A stretch of DNA of 64,000 bases from positions 18,925,308 through 18,989,307 of the forward strand of contig JAJEKV010000008.1 of NCBI GenBank assembly GCA_021234155.1. The letters run 5' to 3'. The number at the start of each line of letters is the position of its first letter. The stretch's first letter is position 1. This DNA is from Isoetes taiwanensis (taxonomy: Eukaryota; Streptophyta; Lycopodiopsida; Isoetales; Isoetaceae). The position numbers were made by a program, and so were the translations under genes. The notes under the pieces are model-generated. The model saw only the letters and a list, made by a program, of their open reading frames with translations. It had not been told where the DNA came from and made no database searches. This document shows positions 1 through 10,080 of the stretch, in pieces.

Positions 1-739
1 AACTTTAGCCTGAGCTCTTTGTTCAATACTGTATTATTAGGACAGTCATAAGATTCTCAAAAAAATCTAAAAAGGTCTATTCAAATTGCATTTTTTGCCA
101 GTTGTTGATCATCAGGAACCCCTCCCTTGCTCCACATAGGCTGCATCCATTACTCAAAGTTGAAAAATCCTGTTAAATCACGACTCCAAACTCTTTCTTT
201 AACTCTGTCACAGACTGTCACCAAGAAACCCATAAAAATTGCATTTGCATACACTACTGCATGTTCCTTGCTGTTTCCACCTGATGCACATGTCTTCCAG
301 GCTAGGATAAGGGCCTCAGAGAAAGAAACTAAAAAAATATCCTCGTGAATCCTCATCTGCAAATTCTTGCTCTCTGCCAGGGACATTGAGCAAAAATTGA
401 CCCAGTCAGGAAGCTGTTTCTCACATAGCTCTGGTCAACTTCATGCCCCTGACTTTTGTAGACATTTTGAGGCATCCCCTGGGCGTCTAGTGCAAGTGTT
501 CCCAACATAAAGCAAGCATTCCTCTTCAATTGGCAAGCAATACTTGGCAGACTATTTTTTCTTGTTTAGGGACAATTGTTTCACAAGCTAGTTTGAGTTG
601 TTTTGTGCAGGGATTTGGCCTTAGATTGGTTGCCTTAAGCAACCTGGAGGTTCTCAACCACTGAGTTAAAGGTTTTCCAGGTACACCTTCAACATCTTGG
701 AGGTTCTACCGAGATCACATCACCTGGATCTTGGAACTC
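1..739. other. Non-coding stretch upstream of gag
   Basis: I see no convincing gene here. Short open frames of 60-80 codons exist on both strands but have no recognisable motif. The segment directly precedes a decayed Gag frame and is probably the 5' leader and/or LTR of that element. I could not find a primer-binding site such as TGGTATCAGAG or a second LTR copy, so the left boundary of the element is unknown. Confidence 0.4.
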
Positions 740-2339
740 ATGGCTCCTAGGAGAATTGCTGAGGCTTCTGAGCATACTGAAGTGCCAGAAAACCCTGAAT
801 CATCATCAATACTACATGTTACATTGCCAAATGGTTCAAGAATGCCCTGTACATATTTTGAACTGAACATTCCTACTCCTGTCCCTACTTTTGATCCCAG
901 CATCAATGCCAACAACTTTCTGAAAACCTTTGAAGAGTATTATCAAGAGTGTGGCTACAAGAAAGGGAGTAAGTTTGCTGAATTTAAGAAATGTTTTAAA
1001 AATGAGGAGGTTAGAGCTTGGTTAGAATATGTGGTTACTGATGGTGCTAATACATGGGAGGAAATTGTCAAAAAATTCTTGGCTAGGTTCGGAAAGCTTC
1101 TTGAGCCACAAGATCTAGTCTTTGAGCTGCAGAACTTTCACATCAAAAATGGTGAAACAATCCACCAATATGTTGAAAGATTTAATTGCTATCTTACCAA
1201 ATGCCAAGTGCACAAGGTACCTAACCATACTTTGCATTTGATTGCCTCTTTTATCAGGGATTGAGCAGCAGACCTCGAGTTTACAGAAAAATGCTGAAGC
1301 TGCAAAGGCAAGAAGGTTTTGACACCATACACAAAGCTTTCACAAGATCCATTGAAGCATCTGAAATGTTGGCCTACCTCCTTGATGATCTACAAACTTC
1401 AAATGACCCTTTTTTTCCTGATTATGATCAAGAATACATAGGATTGCTCCTGTGCCTGTCTATGCCATTCAAAAAGAGAAGAAAAAGACTAAAACTGATG
1501 ATGCAAACTGCTCTGAGTCAGACATGAGAGCAGATCTCAACAAAGTCACTGAGGCCTTGGCTGAGGTGACCAAACAACTTATGGAAATGAAGGCCAGCCA
1601 ACCAGAAAGAAGAGTCTACCCAGCTTGTGCTCATTGCACCAGGAATACCCATTCCTCAGATTATTATTGGTACAGAACATGTCTCAAATGTGGTAAGAAG
1701 GGGCACTATGGTAAGGAATGCCCTCTTTGTACTTTCTGCAAAGCTATAGGACACTATGAAGATAAATGTAGTGTTAAAGAATACTTTGCTAGACAAGAAA
1801 AGGCTAAGGCTGTTGAGCCAAGTGCATCTGTTAAGTTTTTGCAGGATGAAAGATGTTTTTCAAGACCTGAGCCTAGTGCTTCCATAAGATATTTGCAGGA
1901 AGAAAGCAATTCATTGCACTTTGAGGATGAAAGCTTTCAAAAAGAAGAGGAGATCATGGCTGTGCACACAAGGGGAGCCCTAAATGCCAAGGGCAAAGAA
2001 GCAGAGCTCGATTCTCATGGACAAGAGGTGCAGAAACCAAAGCAAGCTGATAATCAGGTTGTACCCCCACCTCCTTACCAAAAATTTCTAAAAAAGGACA
2101 ATGATGAGTTTGAATACTTGCTCAAGAATGCCAAAGTAAGTGTAGATCTGCTGACCCTACTAAGAATTGCTCCTTCTTATAGAGAAAAGGTTGTAGATAT
2201 GTCCAAAGAAGAGCAGGTAAACCTCACCAGAGAAGAGCAAGTGGTTTTTACTAATCATATAGCTGAACAGATGCTAAGGCAAGAGGAACATGATCCCCGT
2301 GCCTTCACCGCGACGTTAAGAGTTGGAAGTCGACGCTAG
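740..2339 (+). pseudogene. gag: Gag polyprotein remnant (retrotransposon gag + two CCHC knuckles)
   Basis: The first ATG is at 740 (MAPRRIAE). Residues corresponding to 890-1250 resemble the retrotransposon Gag capsid family, with WLEYVV...W..I...F..RFG followed by L..L....GE.I..Y..RF. A stop at 1262-1264 and a frame change near 1450 split the protein. The downstream part (1452-2339) carries two zinc knuckles, CLKCGKKGHYGKEC and CTFCKAIGHYEDKC, both C-X2-C-X4-H-X4-C, expected to bind RNA during particle assembly. The C-terminal part is acidic and Lys-rich. It is not functional in this copy because of the internal stop and frame change. Confidence 0.85.
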
Positions 2340-2807
2340 ACAAGGTATTATTGGATGGGGATCACCCTTGAACGTCATGCCACATCATATTATGAAGCCG
2401 AGTGGATTGGAAGTGGATAAAAAGGCCCCCATGATCCCCAAATCTTTCTCCAATTCAAAAAAAACTCAGAGGGCATGATAAGTGATGTAGCAATTGATAT
2501 TGAAGGAATCAAAGTGGTCGCTAACTTTGTTGTAGTGGCATTTGAGGGAGCCAATGAAAGATCAAAAATTTATGACCTATTGTTAGGGGAGGAGATGGCT
2601 ATCGACCGGATGCGAGACCAGTTTGGTCAAAAGGAGAATGTACCATTTCTCGATGGCGTGAGGACTGCTACACTTTATAACAAATTGGGTGAGTATGAGT
2701 CTTATCACTTCATTCAAGAAGAAATGCTGGTTCCTAGGCAAATTGGGGAATATTTCATTAAGAATAAAGGAGGAGAGGCACCCTATGACCCACAAGTAAA
2801 CTGGTGA
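2340..2807 (+). pseudogene. Retroviral-type aspartic protease remnant
   Basis: Just after Gag, the bases around 2350-2385 read VLLD then, after a one-base shift, a GGS-like and LNVMP segment, resembling the VLIDGGS active-site region of plant Ty3/gypsy proteases. About 60 codons later YDLLLGEEMA (near 2570-2600) matches the usual hydrophobic-LLG end motif of the fold. The frame is broken at the active site, so the enzyme would not be made. The assignment rests on position and these two motifs only. Confidence 0.55.
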
Positions 2808-2829
2808 AGAAAATCTGCCTTTGAAGTGC

Positions 2830-3312
2830 ACAAGGGTAAGCTTAAGGAAGTGAGTGCCTACATGTGGTTTGATGGAGGCATGTCAAAAGGTTAAGCATTG
2901 CCTCATCTGCTGCAATCATAAAGGACAAAGACAACAGATTGATGGCCAAAGTGGGAAGAATCTATCGTGATTTAACCTCAAACATGGCAGTATATAAGGC
3001 AATCATTGCGAGTCTTCAAGAAGCTAACCATCTAGGTGTTACTAACCTTGTTATTTTTGGAGATTCACAACTTATATGCGGCATTGAAGGGAAATATCGA
3101 CAAAGCATGAAGAAATGGTGAGGCTCAAAGATCAAGCATTGGAGGCACTAGCAAAGTTCACAACCTGGGAGATGCAGCACATACCTAGAGAGCTTAACTC
3201 TGAAGCAGATTCCCTATGCAGAGATGTACTAATGGAGCACTTGGCTGAGGGAGCTATCAAGGAGGAGGATCTGGAAGATGAGGAGCTGCAACAACTCTAT
3301 CCATATTGGTAA
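2830..3312 (+). pseudogene. RNase H domain (archaeal-type look) remnant, located before RT
   Basis: Reading through small frame breaks, the segment gives YMWFDGG (first catalytic Asp), NMAVYKAIIASL (helix that normally carries Glu, here Val), LVIFGDSQLI (second Asp) and HIPRELNSEADSL (last Asp, in AD). This pattern matches the extra archaeal-like RNase H found in some plant Ty3/gypsy lineages, which removes RNA from RNA:DNA hybrids. The Glu-to-Val change and frame breaks (near 2895 and 3120) indicate inactivity. It lies between protease and RT rather than after RT. Confidence 0.7.
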
Positions 3313-3970
3313 TCAATGCCAGCTCTGAAAAAGAGGTAAAGGAAATCAAGGTAAGAAAAAACAATGAGGATAGAGTCTTATATGTAGGAGACATGTTCAA
3401 GGAAGAGGAGAGGGAAGCATTTGTAAGTTTCTTTAATACTTGGAGTGATGTTTTTGCTTGGGATTATAGAGAATTGTTAGGTGTTGATAAGAATGTTTGT
3501 GAATTTGAGATCAAGATAAAAGAAAAATTAAAACCTGTTGTGCAAAAGCTTAGAAGAATTAACAACTCTTTGCTGGATCTTATTAGGGAAGAACTCTTCA
3601 AAATGAAAGATGCTGGAGTTATAAAGGAGATAATTAACCCTGATTGGTTGTCTTGCAATTATACCAGTTGAAAAGAAGAACAAAACCATAAGGATTTGCA
3701 TTGACTACAGGGACTTGAACAAAGCAACAATAGACGACTGCTATCCTTTACCTTTCCTTGAAGAAGTGTTGCAGGCTGTTGCAGGAAAGGAGGTATACTC
3801 ATTTTTGGATGGTTTCTCAGGATTTAACCAAATAAGCATCAGGGAAGAGGATCAAGCCAAGACATCCTTTGTCACGCCATGGGGAACTTTTGCCATGAAG
3901 AGAATGCCCTTTGGGCTCAGGAATGCATCGACTATATTTCAGAGGGCAATGGATACCATTTTCAAAGACA
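3306..3970 (+). pseudogene. pol: Reverse transcriptase, N-terminal half only
   Basis: 3306-3671 encodes the RT approach region (FFNTWSDVFAWDYREL, then LIREELFKMKDAGVIKEI). After a frame change at about 3660 come ICIDYRDLNKATIDDCYPLP, YSFLDGFSGFNQI (catalytic Asp of motif A), KTSFVTPWGTF and MPFGLRNASTIFQRAMD, all standard Ty3/gypsy RT motifs. Similarity ends at FKD (3961-3969). The YxDD box, the RT-linked RNase H and integrase are absent downstream. The cut coincides with an A/CTAG boundary consistent with a Helitron insertion or a Helitron-end breakpoint. Confidence 0.9.
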
Positions 3971-3999
3971 CTAGAAACGTGTGCCCGGCAATGCCGGGC
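3971..3999 (-). mobile_element. Helitron-type 3' terminus (hairpin + CTAG), minus orientation
   Basis: On the minus strand GCCCGGCATTGCCGGGC (3983-3999) can form a perfect 7-bp GC-rich hairpin. It is followed after 8 nt by CTAG and then T, which is the layout of Helitron 3' ends (hairpin 5-12 nt before CTRR, insertion between A and T). It interrupts RT exactly after its FKD residues. A second, very similar terminus lies at 33743-33770. The 5' end of this copy was not identified with confidence; 5707 (TCTATTC on the minus strand, preceded by A) is only a weak candidate. Confidence 0.55.
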
Positions 4000-5934
4000 A
4001 TTAGTCGTGGACGTGTGGTATTCATTTACGACAGTATATGTTTCAGATGCAATGGACTCATGTAGATAGAGAACAAACATTACCTTTCAAGTGTAAGTAG
4101 AATGTGAAGTAACTTATATAAAACATGTTTAGTTCTCAATCCAACAATTGCTCAACAAAATCTTAAACAAATATGTTGGGTCTACACGCAAATACAAAAT
4201 CTTTTAATGTATTAAAAAAAAGGGGAGTAAAAGGGTGCAATGCTGTTTAAAGTTGCAAAAGGGTTGAGATAATGGTTAGGGCAAACATTTTCTATGCAAA
4301 TTGTCCTTTTTTGAAATAGAAATACAATGCTTAGGACAAAGATTTTATGGACAAATTGCGTCTTCTGTTTGGTTCCATATTATGCATCCAAGTTAGTCTT
4401 TCTGCATACCAACCTTTTTCAGTTCTTTCTTTTTGAGCTAGCAATGATATTTGTCTATTGTCATATCATTCATTATGCACAAGTAAGCCAAAAAACTACA
4501 TAGTGCCCCACATTCTAGGGGCATCTTGCCAGTCTCTGCAATTAACATCTCATATGGTATTTGCCTTTTTGTTCCAGGTTCTCAATGTAAAAATTTCTTC
4601 TGAACATGCTCCACCTTGTGCCATAAAGCCTGAGGGAGGCCAGGACCCTATACTTCGCATCCATACAATAATACAGACTGCGCAAGGTATTCAGATGACA
4701 TTCTTTTAAGTCTAAACCTCCAAATATCAACTTGCTTGCATTTTCTTTGCATTGCAAAAAGAGCTTTAAGCCCTCCCGAAACCCTTTGCTCAAGTGAATG
4801 ATTCATTTGAAATTCGTACTTATTGTGAGCCCTCGATATTTATAAGATGCACCAATCTACGTTGGCTGCCCCTTGTACAAACATTCATATTTGCAATCCA
4901 AATTTGTGCCAAATAAAAGGTAATTCTGTTTTTGCCAGATTTACCTCTATCCCTTTAGCATCGCGAAAGTTCCAAGTACCGTTGCATCCCTTCTATGCTT
5001 CACAAGATTAGACCTATGTCATCCCATAAAGCAAAAGTGAAATCACATATCCTGCTAAAGGCATCCCTTAGAGCTCCCTTTTTGTATGCAAATTATGATG
5101 GCGAAAATACTTGACCCACATTTACTCTATTGTTTGCGTGAGGTAGCTATACATTCACAGGTATTTATCAATCAAGCAATAGTATTGAGAATGTCGAGCT
5201 GTTATCGCTGCTATGTTGAATTCGCTGCAACCATTTCGATTATTTTTGCTACGGTTTTTAAGAACCAATATCCAAGACCAACCTTTGCCAAAATCATGTT
5301 CTATCTACTGCCCCACAGGCTAACTTTGCATGTATAATTATTTTCATGGTTGGGGCAATTCCAGCAGCTCTGATATGGACTTTGAACACATGATAAGAAA
5401 TGGACTTTGAACAATATGCAAACACTATTATGATTCCATATTGTATTATTATGCATGCATGTATGCGTTCTTTCCCTTTGCTACAATTCATCCGGGTGAG
5501 TGAACCATTTGTCTTCTTCTATAATATAATTATAGTGTTTCCACATTGATCTTTAGTTTAGCTTCTCTGACATCTTTTGCTCCTTTTTCTCTTACACATA
5601 AGAAGTCAAAGCAAAACTTTCAAGTATTGAATTTCTCATGTAATCGAGTGTTAGAAAAGAATAGGTAGAAAAAAATAAGTAGATTTATCACTTTAGAGTA
5701 GAATAGATGTTTTATCGTCCATGTCCATGGATACCAATTGGCCTATGGGACTCACACAAAAAGAAAGCAGCAAGCGTATTACTGTCAGGATTAAAAAACC
5801 CCGCCCCGAAGGGTTTTCGAGGGAAAAACCTTAACAGTAATAAGTAATAAGTATGCTGTACAATGTTTGTACAGTTGTAGAAGAATGCTTGAAAGCCTGA
5901 CTTACAAGTTAAAAACATAATGAAGAGACGGGTC
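4000..5934. other. Non-coding, possible body of non-autonomous Helitron
   Basis: No coding region is supported. The DNA is AT-rich, and the frames of 60-85 codons have no recognisable motif. If the terminus at 3971 is a true Helitron 3' end, this stretch would be the element body on the minus strand. From about 5710 to 5934 it is the region downstream of the F-box gene. A GC-rich inverted patch (AACCCCGCCCCGAAGGGTT, near 5800-5818) lies in that 3' region. Confidence 0.35.
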
Positions 5935-7833
5935 TCACCCATAATATATCCCAGTGGGAATAAGTAGTGGAATTTCGTAATATATCCCAGTGGGAATAAG
6001 TGATGGAACTTCGTCATAATATCGCTTTTTAGATTTATGAAAAAGTCGATACCTTTTAGGTTCCAACAAACCTTCCAAGCTGGGCTGATATGTAAAGTTA
6101 TAAACATAGTGAAGGGAAGAGAGTGAATCGTTAACGCACCAATGCCTTTTTGAAAGGTCATAAGCAACTGGCGAAAGTGCATCATATGGATACCTCGTCT
6201 TCCATCCAGTAGCCACGACAAAGCATCCACAAATATCTGCTTCAATATGAATATGAGTAAAATCTCTTGTTCCCAATTTATTCCACAATTCTGATCTTGA
6301 ATCTATATTTGCAATTTCTATCCATTCCCTATTGCTGTCCAATTGCCATATGCGCAACCACCTCCATTGGCAATGCTTTGTAAAAGCACCTACAAGGATG
6401 GTTTTTCCTTTCCATGTATAAAGGTCTAAGAACTTAAGGTTGAAGTTGCCACACCAACTACCTCCAAATTTCAACCAGATATGATTAGGCTTCATATCCA
6501 CGCATACTTGTATCAGGTTCACAGTTGACACCTGACCTTCGAGGTCAATTGTCAACTTGGCTTTAAGAACTTCATCCAAGTTTATGCCAGCATAACTTCT
6601 ACATTTCCTGTTAAAAAATGCTGGAGAATAACTTCTAGTTTTCCTATCAAAAAATGATGGATCATTTGCACGTATTGGACATGGAGATGGAGTTGTGAAG
6701 GGAAATTCAAAGCACAGCCCTGAAGAAGGACACCAAGCACGATTTGCAAGCAGACGATGATCATCATGATAATAACCATAATCATCATAATAACCATAAT
6801 ACTTAGAACTATGACAATCTCTCCTGATTAGAGAAGCCATGGAAAAAGGGCGAAAAACTATCCATAATTCCTTATCATTAGGACCCAAGAGCTCGGAGAA
6901 AATAGAGCTTCTTAATATGTCTTTCCAATCTTTGCACACTAGTCTAGCATTAAGGAACAGGCTAGCAAGTGGGAGGCGGGCTAAAATAAGGGGCAGCAAT
7001 TTCCTTGGTAGATTACACCATACACGAGGATCCATGTTCAACTGATCCTCTGATTTATTGAGAATTGTAAGCTTCTCCTTATTGGAGTTGATTCTCCCTG
7101 GGGGTGCTTGTAAACCCTCTCCAATTAGATATAGAATCGGTCTCCATGCTTGTCTCCAAACATATTCATATCTGTAACTAATCTCAACTATAACCTTTGA
7201 ATTACCTTTGCGATGTGTTGAATCTATAAAGCAGCGATTGAGGTGATAGGAGAGGCCCCAATATTGGGGTTGCAAGTCTAGAATGTTCTTCTTATAAAGG
7301 AAAGGGAGGAAGAAGATGACATCTTCATCATGCATGTTGTTGGGTATAGAAACGTGACAGAAACCATTTGATTCTACTTCGTGTATGATGCTAAATTGTT
7401 TGAGAGCTGGGGAGAAGTGGGCAAGCAGAACCATGTTTTGGGTAAAATTACACACCTCATAAACTGTTGCTTCAGCACTGCCCTTGAAGCTCTGTACATC
7501 CATGCGAATTGGTTCGGCTGATCCCCTTTGCATTGTTCGCGTCTGCAGATCCGCTTCTGCCTCCGGGTAGTGAGATATGCGCTTTTTGCCCAACAATGCA
7601 TCATCTTCCATAGTAATCTGATAGCAGATGGTATTAGTGACCGCAATCAAGTTGCCTTGTTGCGGGTGCACTAAGGCCGTGCGCCTTTTCCCGGGCTTTA
7701 TCTCCAGCACTACTTCACTGTAAACATTTGGATTTTCCGCAGAATTTCGCAACACAAAAAGCTTCTGGGACGTCGCACGAAGCGATATTTTCTTTCCTTC
7801 TTGGCCTGTTAACCACCATCGAAGAGAATTCAT
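5935..7833 (-). CDS. F-box protein with long N-terminal extension
   Basis: This is an uninterrupted frame of 632 codons from ATG 7833 to the stop at 5935-5937. The F-box lies at residues about 268-315 (DPRVWCNLPRKLLPLILARLPL...LVCKDWKDIL). F-box proteins join Skp1 in SCF ubiquitin ligases and recruit substrates through the rest of the protein. The C-terminal 300 residues (W- and Y-rich, LTIDLEG, GNFNLKFLDLYTWKGKTILVGAF) look like the beta-rich, kelch-like region of plant F-box proteins. The first 266 residues are not recognised. An in-frame ATG at 7035 would give a 366-residue protein starting MDPRVW, the usual position for plant F-box genes, so the true start is undecided. The extreme C-terminus contains a 12-residue tandem duplication. 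No intron is needed. Confidence 0.75.
   Translation of the reverse strand: MNSLRWWLTGQEGKKISLRATSQKLFVLRNSAENPNVYSEVVLEIKPGKRRTALVHPQQGNLIAVTNTICYQITMEDDALLGKKRISHYPEAEADLQTRTMQRGSAEPIRMDVQSFKGSAEATVYEVCNFTQNMVLLAHFSPALKQFSIIHEVESNGFCHVSIPNNMHDEDVIFFLPFLYKKNILDLQPQYWGLSYHLNRCFIDSTHRKGNSKVIVEISYRYEYVWRQAWRPILYLIGEGLQAPPGRINSNKEKLTILNKSEDQLNMDPRVWCNLPRKLLPLILARLPLASLFLNARLVCKDWKDILRSSIFSELLGPNDKELWIVFRPFSMASLIRRDCHSSKYYGYYDDYGYYHDDHRLLANRAWCPSSGLCFEFPFTTPSPCPIRANDPSFFDRKTRSYSPAFFNRKCRSYAGINLDEVLKAKLTIDLEGQVSTVNLIQVCVDMKPNHIWLKFGGSWCGNFNLKFLDLYTWKGKTILVGAFTKHCQWRWLRIWQLDSNREWIEIANIDSRSELWNKLGTRDFTHIHIEADICGCFVVATGWKTRYPYDALSPVAYDLSKRHWCVNDSLSSLHYVYNFTYQPSLEGLLEPKRYRLFHKSKKRYYDEVPSLIPTGIYYEIPLLIPTGIYYG
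5942..6013 (-). repeat. 36-bp tandem duplication at the F-box C-terminus
   Basis: TAATATATCCCAGTGGGAAT occurs at 5942 and again at 5978, a 36-bp period (12 codons, in frame). It duplicates an IPTGIYY-containing segment, so the last ~24 residues of the protein are two near-identical repeats ending at the stop. Confidence 0.85.
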
Positions 7834-7986
7834 CCTCAGCCGTTCTGCTCTGCTCTGCTCTGCCGATTTTAACAAAGAAAAAGGCAATAAAGGGTATGAC
7901 TGAGAATATTCTAAAGGCAAAACATTGTGAGCCCATCCGCGTGGCAAAGAGGTCCGCCTAAATATTAGTGTGTATCAAAAAATTAT
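7834..7986. promoter_or_regulatory. Probable promoter/5' UTR of the F-box gene
   Basis: This short gene-free stretch lies between the F-box ATG at 7833 and the foldback element at 7987. The F-box reading frame remains open to 7947 but without an upstream ATG, so this is best read as 5' UTR and promoter. I see no clear TATA box. Confidence 0.35.
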
Positions 7987-8141
7987 AATTCCCCCTCTCT
8001 CGAAACTTTCCTCGAGGGAATATCCTGAGGCGGCTCTGCCAGACGAGGCGGCGCGAGTGGCGGAGCCGCGAGTGCACCGCCGAGTCTGGCGGCGCCGCCC
8101 AGGGATATGCCCTCGAGAAAAGCTTCGAGAGAGGGGGAATT
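7987..8141. repeat. GC-rich foldback palindrome P1
   Basis: An imperfect inverted repeat of ~55-bp arms: AATTCCCCCTCTCTCGAA at the left edge is mirrored by TTCGAGAGAGGGGGAATT at the right edge, with further pairing through CTCGAGGG and GGCGGC. The centre is very GC-rich and contains GGCGGAGCCGCGAGTGC (8059-8075). The same 17-mer lies in foldback P3 at 33277-33293 (opposite strand). Both are followed, in the same relative orientation, by an ACGTAATAA motif. They are probably two members of one foldback/MITE family. Confidence 0.75.
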
Positions 8142-8147
8142 ACCTTA

Positions 8148-8844
8148 CGTAATAACCATTGGCTTCAAATTTCCAGATTCTATCGCTCAGTGGGCATCAA
8201 TTCTCTCAGTGGTGCATCAGTTGTGTGAGGAAGTAGAAGATTTGATCTCAAAAAGTTGAAGGAAGCAGAAGATTTGATCTTAGAAGGCTGAAAAATACCA
8301 GAACAGAGTTTTTCTTCATTGCAGCATAGACAACCTGCAGCAGACAGATTTGAGTCGAAAGATTTGCAGCAGACAGGTTTGAGTCGAAAGATTTGTAGCA
8401 GCCGAAAGATTTGAGTCAAAAGATTTGCAGCAAACAGGTTTGAGTCGAAAGATTTACAACAGGTTTGAGTGAAAGATTTGCAACAGGTTTGAGTCGAAAG
8501 ATTTGCAGCAGACATGGCGCTGGCCGGCTTATATAAGAAAGATCCTTATCTACAATAAAAAAAGCTAGAGTTGTGCATATCCACCTGCACGCCATTGGCT
8601 ATGGTTGCCCGACACTTTGTGGATGCAGATCGACTGCAAGGCGGCGATGTCGTGACGGATTGAAGCCAGAGATCGGAGACGGATTGAAGTCCCTGTTTTG
8701 CTCCGACGGATTGAAGCCCCTGTTTTGCTGTGACACGATTTGGAATTTGCACTCTAGCGGCGCCGCTCCGTATAACGCGGAACCTTATTCTGCATAATAA
8801 TGTTGAAGGAATAATGACGTAATTTGAAGCCAATGGTTATTACG
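8148..8844. mobile_element. 697-bp non-autonomous element with terminal inverted repeats
   Basis: The left end CGTAATAACCATTGGCTTCA is repeated inverted at the right end (through 8844), with about 24 bp of near-perfect TIR. The trinucleotide TTA flanks both ends (8145-8147 and 8845-8847), as expected for a 3-bp target-site duplication. This resembles PIF/Harbinger-type MITEs in TSD, although the terminal bases are not the canonical ones. It contains a minisatellite (8336-8513) and a few repeats of a CGGATTGAAG unit (8650-8720). There is no transposase. It abuts foldback P1, with which it may form one composite element. Confidence 0.65.
8336..8513 (+). repeat. ~28-bp minisatellite
   Basis: Six to seven imperfect copies of a unit containing GCAGCAGACAGGTTTGAGTC followed by GAAAGATTT. 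Some copies are shortened to about 20 bp (8460-8500). It lies wholly inside the TIR element at 8148-8844. Confidence 0.85.
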
Positions 8845-10080
8845 TTAGTTTTAGTCGGTATCTGCCCGAATATTCTCTAAGACTGGCCTAAACCTAATGT
8901 AACAGGTAATTTGTCGGTATTGCCGTAATGTGGCTACTAGATGCAGCAATCAAAGCTCGGCTTGGAGCTTCGAGGCAAATCTCTCTATCTGTGTTAAGCG
9001 AATCTCACTGCATTCCAAGTCTGCACGAATTATTTCTTTGTCGAAATCTGCAATGGTTAGTTGTTGCGGCCATTCAACGTGTTGATCTGCATTTAGGTAA
9101 GGCTCTATTGATTTCTATTGGTCTTTCCCCTGTTTGTTCAGCTCTGTTTGTTGTCTAGTGTGTGAAGCTGAAAGTTGTTCAAATATCTAAAGAGGAAAGA
9201 GCGATACACAAAAGTTTGACCGCCCTACTGTCTTATCTAATGGGTCTTGAACTCTAATATGCTTAAAAATAAAATTTCAAAAAGCCCTCAGATATTGGAT
9301 GTTTAATTCCCCCCAATATGGGTCTGCACACCGTACACGTGGTAAAACCCAAATAAGAAGCACCCTGCTCCAGCCAGCATAGAGGCTCTACTCCAGCAAG
9401 ATTTCCACAATCAGACTCAGATTCGAAGCAAGATTTCTGCAGCCAGACTTCCACAGCGAGATTGAGATTTAAATCAAGATTTTCACAGTCAGATTCAGAT
9501 TCGAAGCAAGAAATTTTGAAGCTTCAGATTCGAAGCAAACATCATGAGACCAAGCTCAACGCCGGATCCGCCATCGCTGCCCTGTAGTTTGCTGCTTTCT
9601 TCGTTTTGCTTTCAACGAAGAATGAGGGTTCTCCTCTCCTCTCCTCTGCTTCAGACGTCTGCCCGATGAGCCAAACGCAGGAGAACCCTCTCAACAAGCC
9701 CTCCATGTTCAGTCCTCCATTTTCAAATAAGCGCCACAAATAGAAACGTATCTATCTCCGACAGTAGAAATAGAACCATTGAATTAAATGCCAATCTAAG
9801 GGCTGCCATGATTTTCTCCAAAAAACAAAATTAAACCTGGGCCTAAAAATGATTATAGAACTCTAAAGAACTCTAATCACACTCTACTGTCGGGGTTGGG
9901 CAGAACTAGTTTTTCCTTGCTCTTGGAAACAATTATATATTTTACTCTAAAGGCCCATTCACGTGAATCGTATTTCAATCAGTGGAAGTCGGCGGTTGTT
10001 TCCGTGCTGCAGATTTTGGCTTGGGTTGATTCCGCCATGCATAGTCTATCCCGCGTGAGCTGATCTCTAGTTTATCCCCC
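8845..10080. other. Non-coding; degenerate CAGATTCGAAGCAAG repeats
   Basis: No gene recognised. Between about 9410 and 9540 the motif CAGATTCGAAGCAAG recurs three times with variants. TAATTCCCCCCAATATGGG near 9305 resembles the C-rich edge of foldback P1. The open frames here (60-76 codons) have no recognisable motif. Confidence 0.4.

Larger units (their letters stand above)
740..3970 (+). mobile_element. Decayed Ty3/gypsy-type LTR retrotransposon, truncated in RT
   Basis: In order on the plus strand lie Gag with CCHC zinc knuckles, an aspartic-protease-like segment, an RNase H domain and the N-terminal half of reverse transcriptase. Reading frames change several times (near 1264, 2340, 2800, 2890, 3115, 3310 and 3660), so the copy is dead. 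The RT stops before its catalytic YxDD box, exactly where a Helitron-type CTAG terminus begins (3971). No LTRs were identified. RNase H sitting upstream of RT differs from the common gag-PR-RT-RH-INT order of plant Ty3/gypsy elements. Confidence 0.85.

Noticed and set aside
5707-5707. Helitron 5' end (TCTATTC on the minus strand, preceded by A)
   Set aside because: The sequence beyond it does not resume the interrupted RT, so the boundary is unproven.
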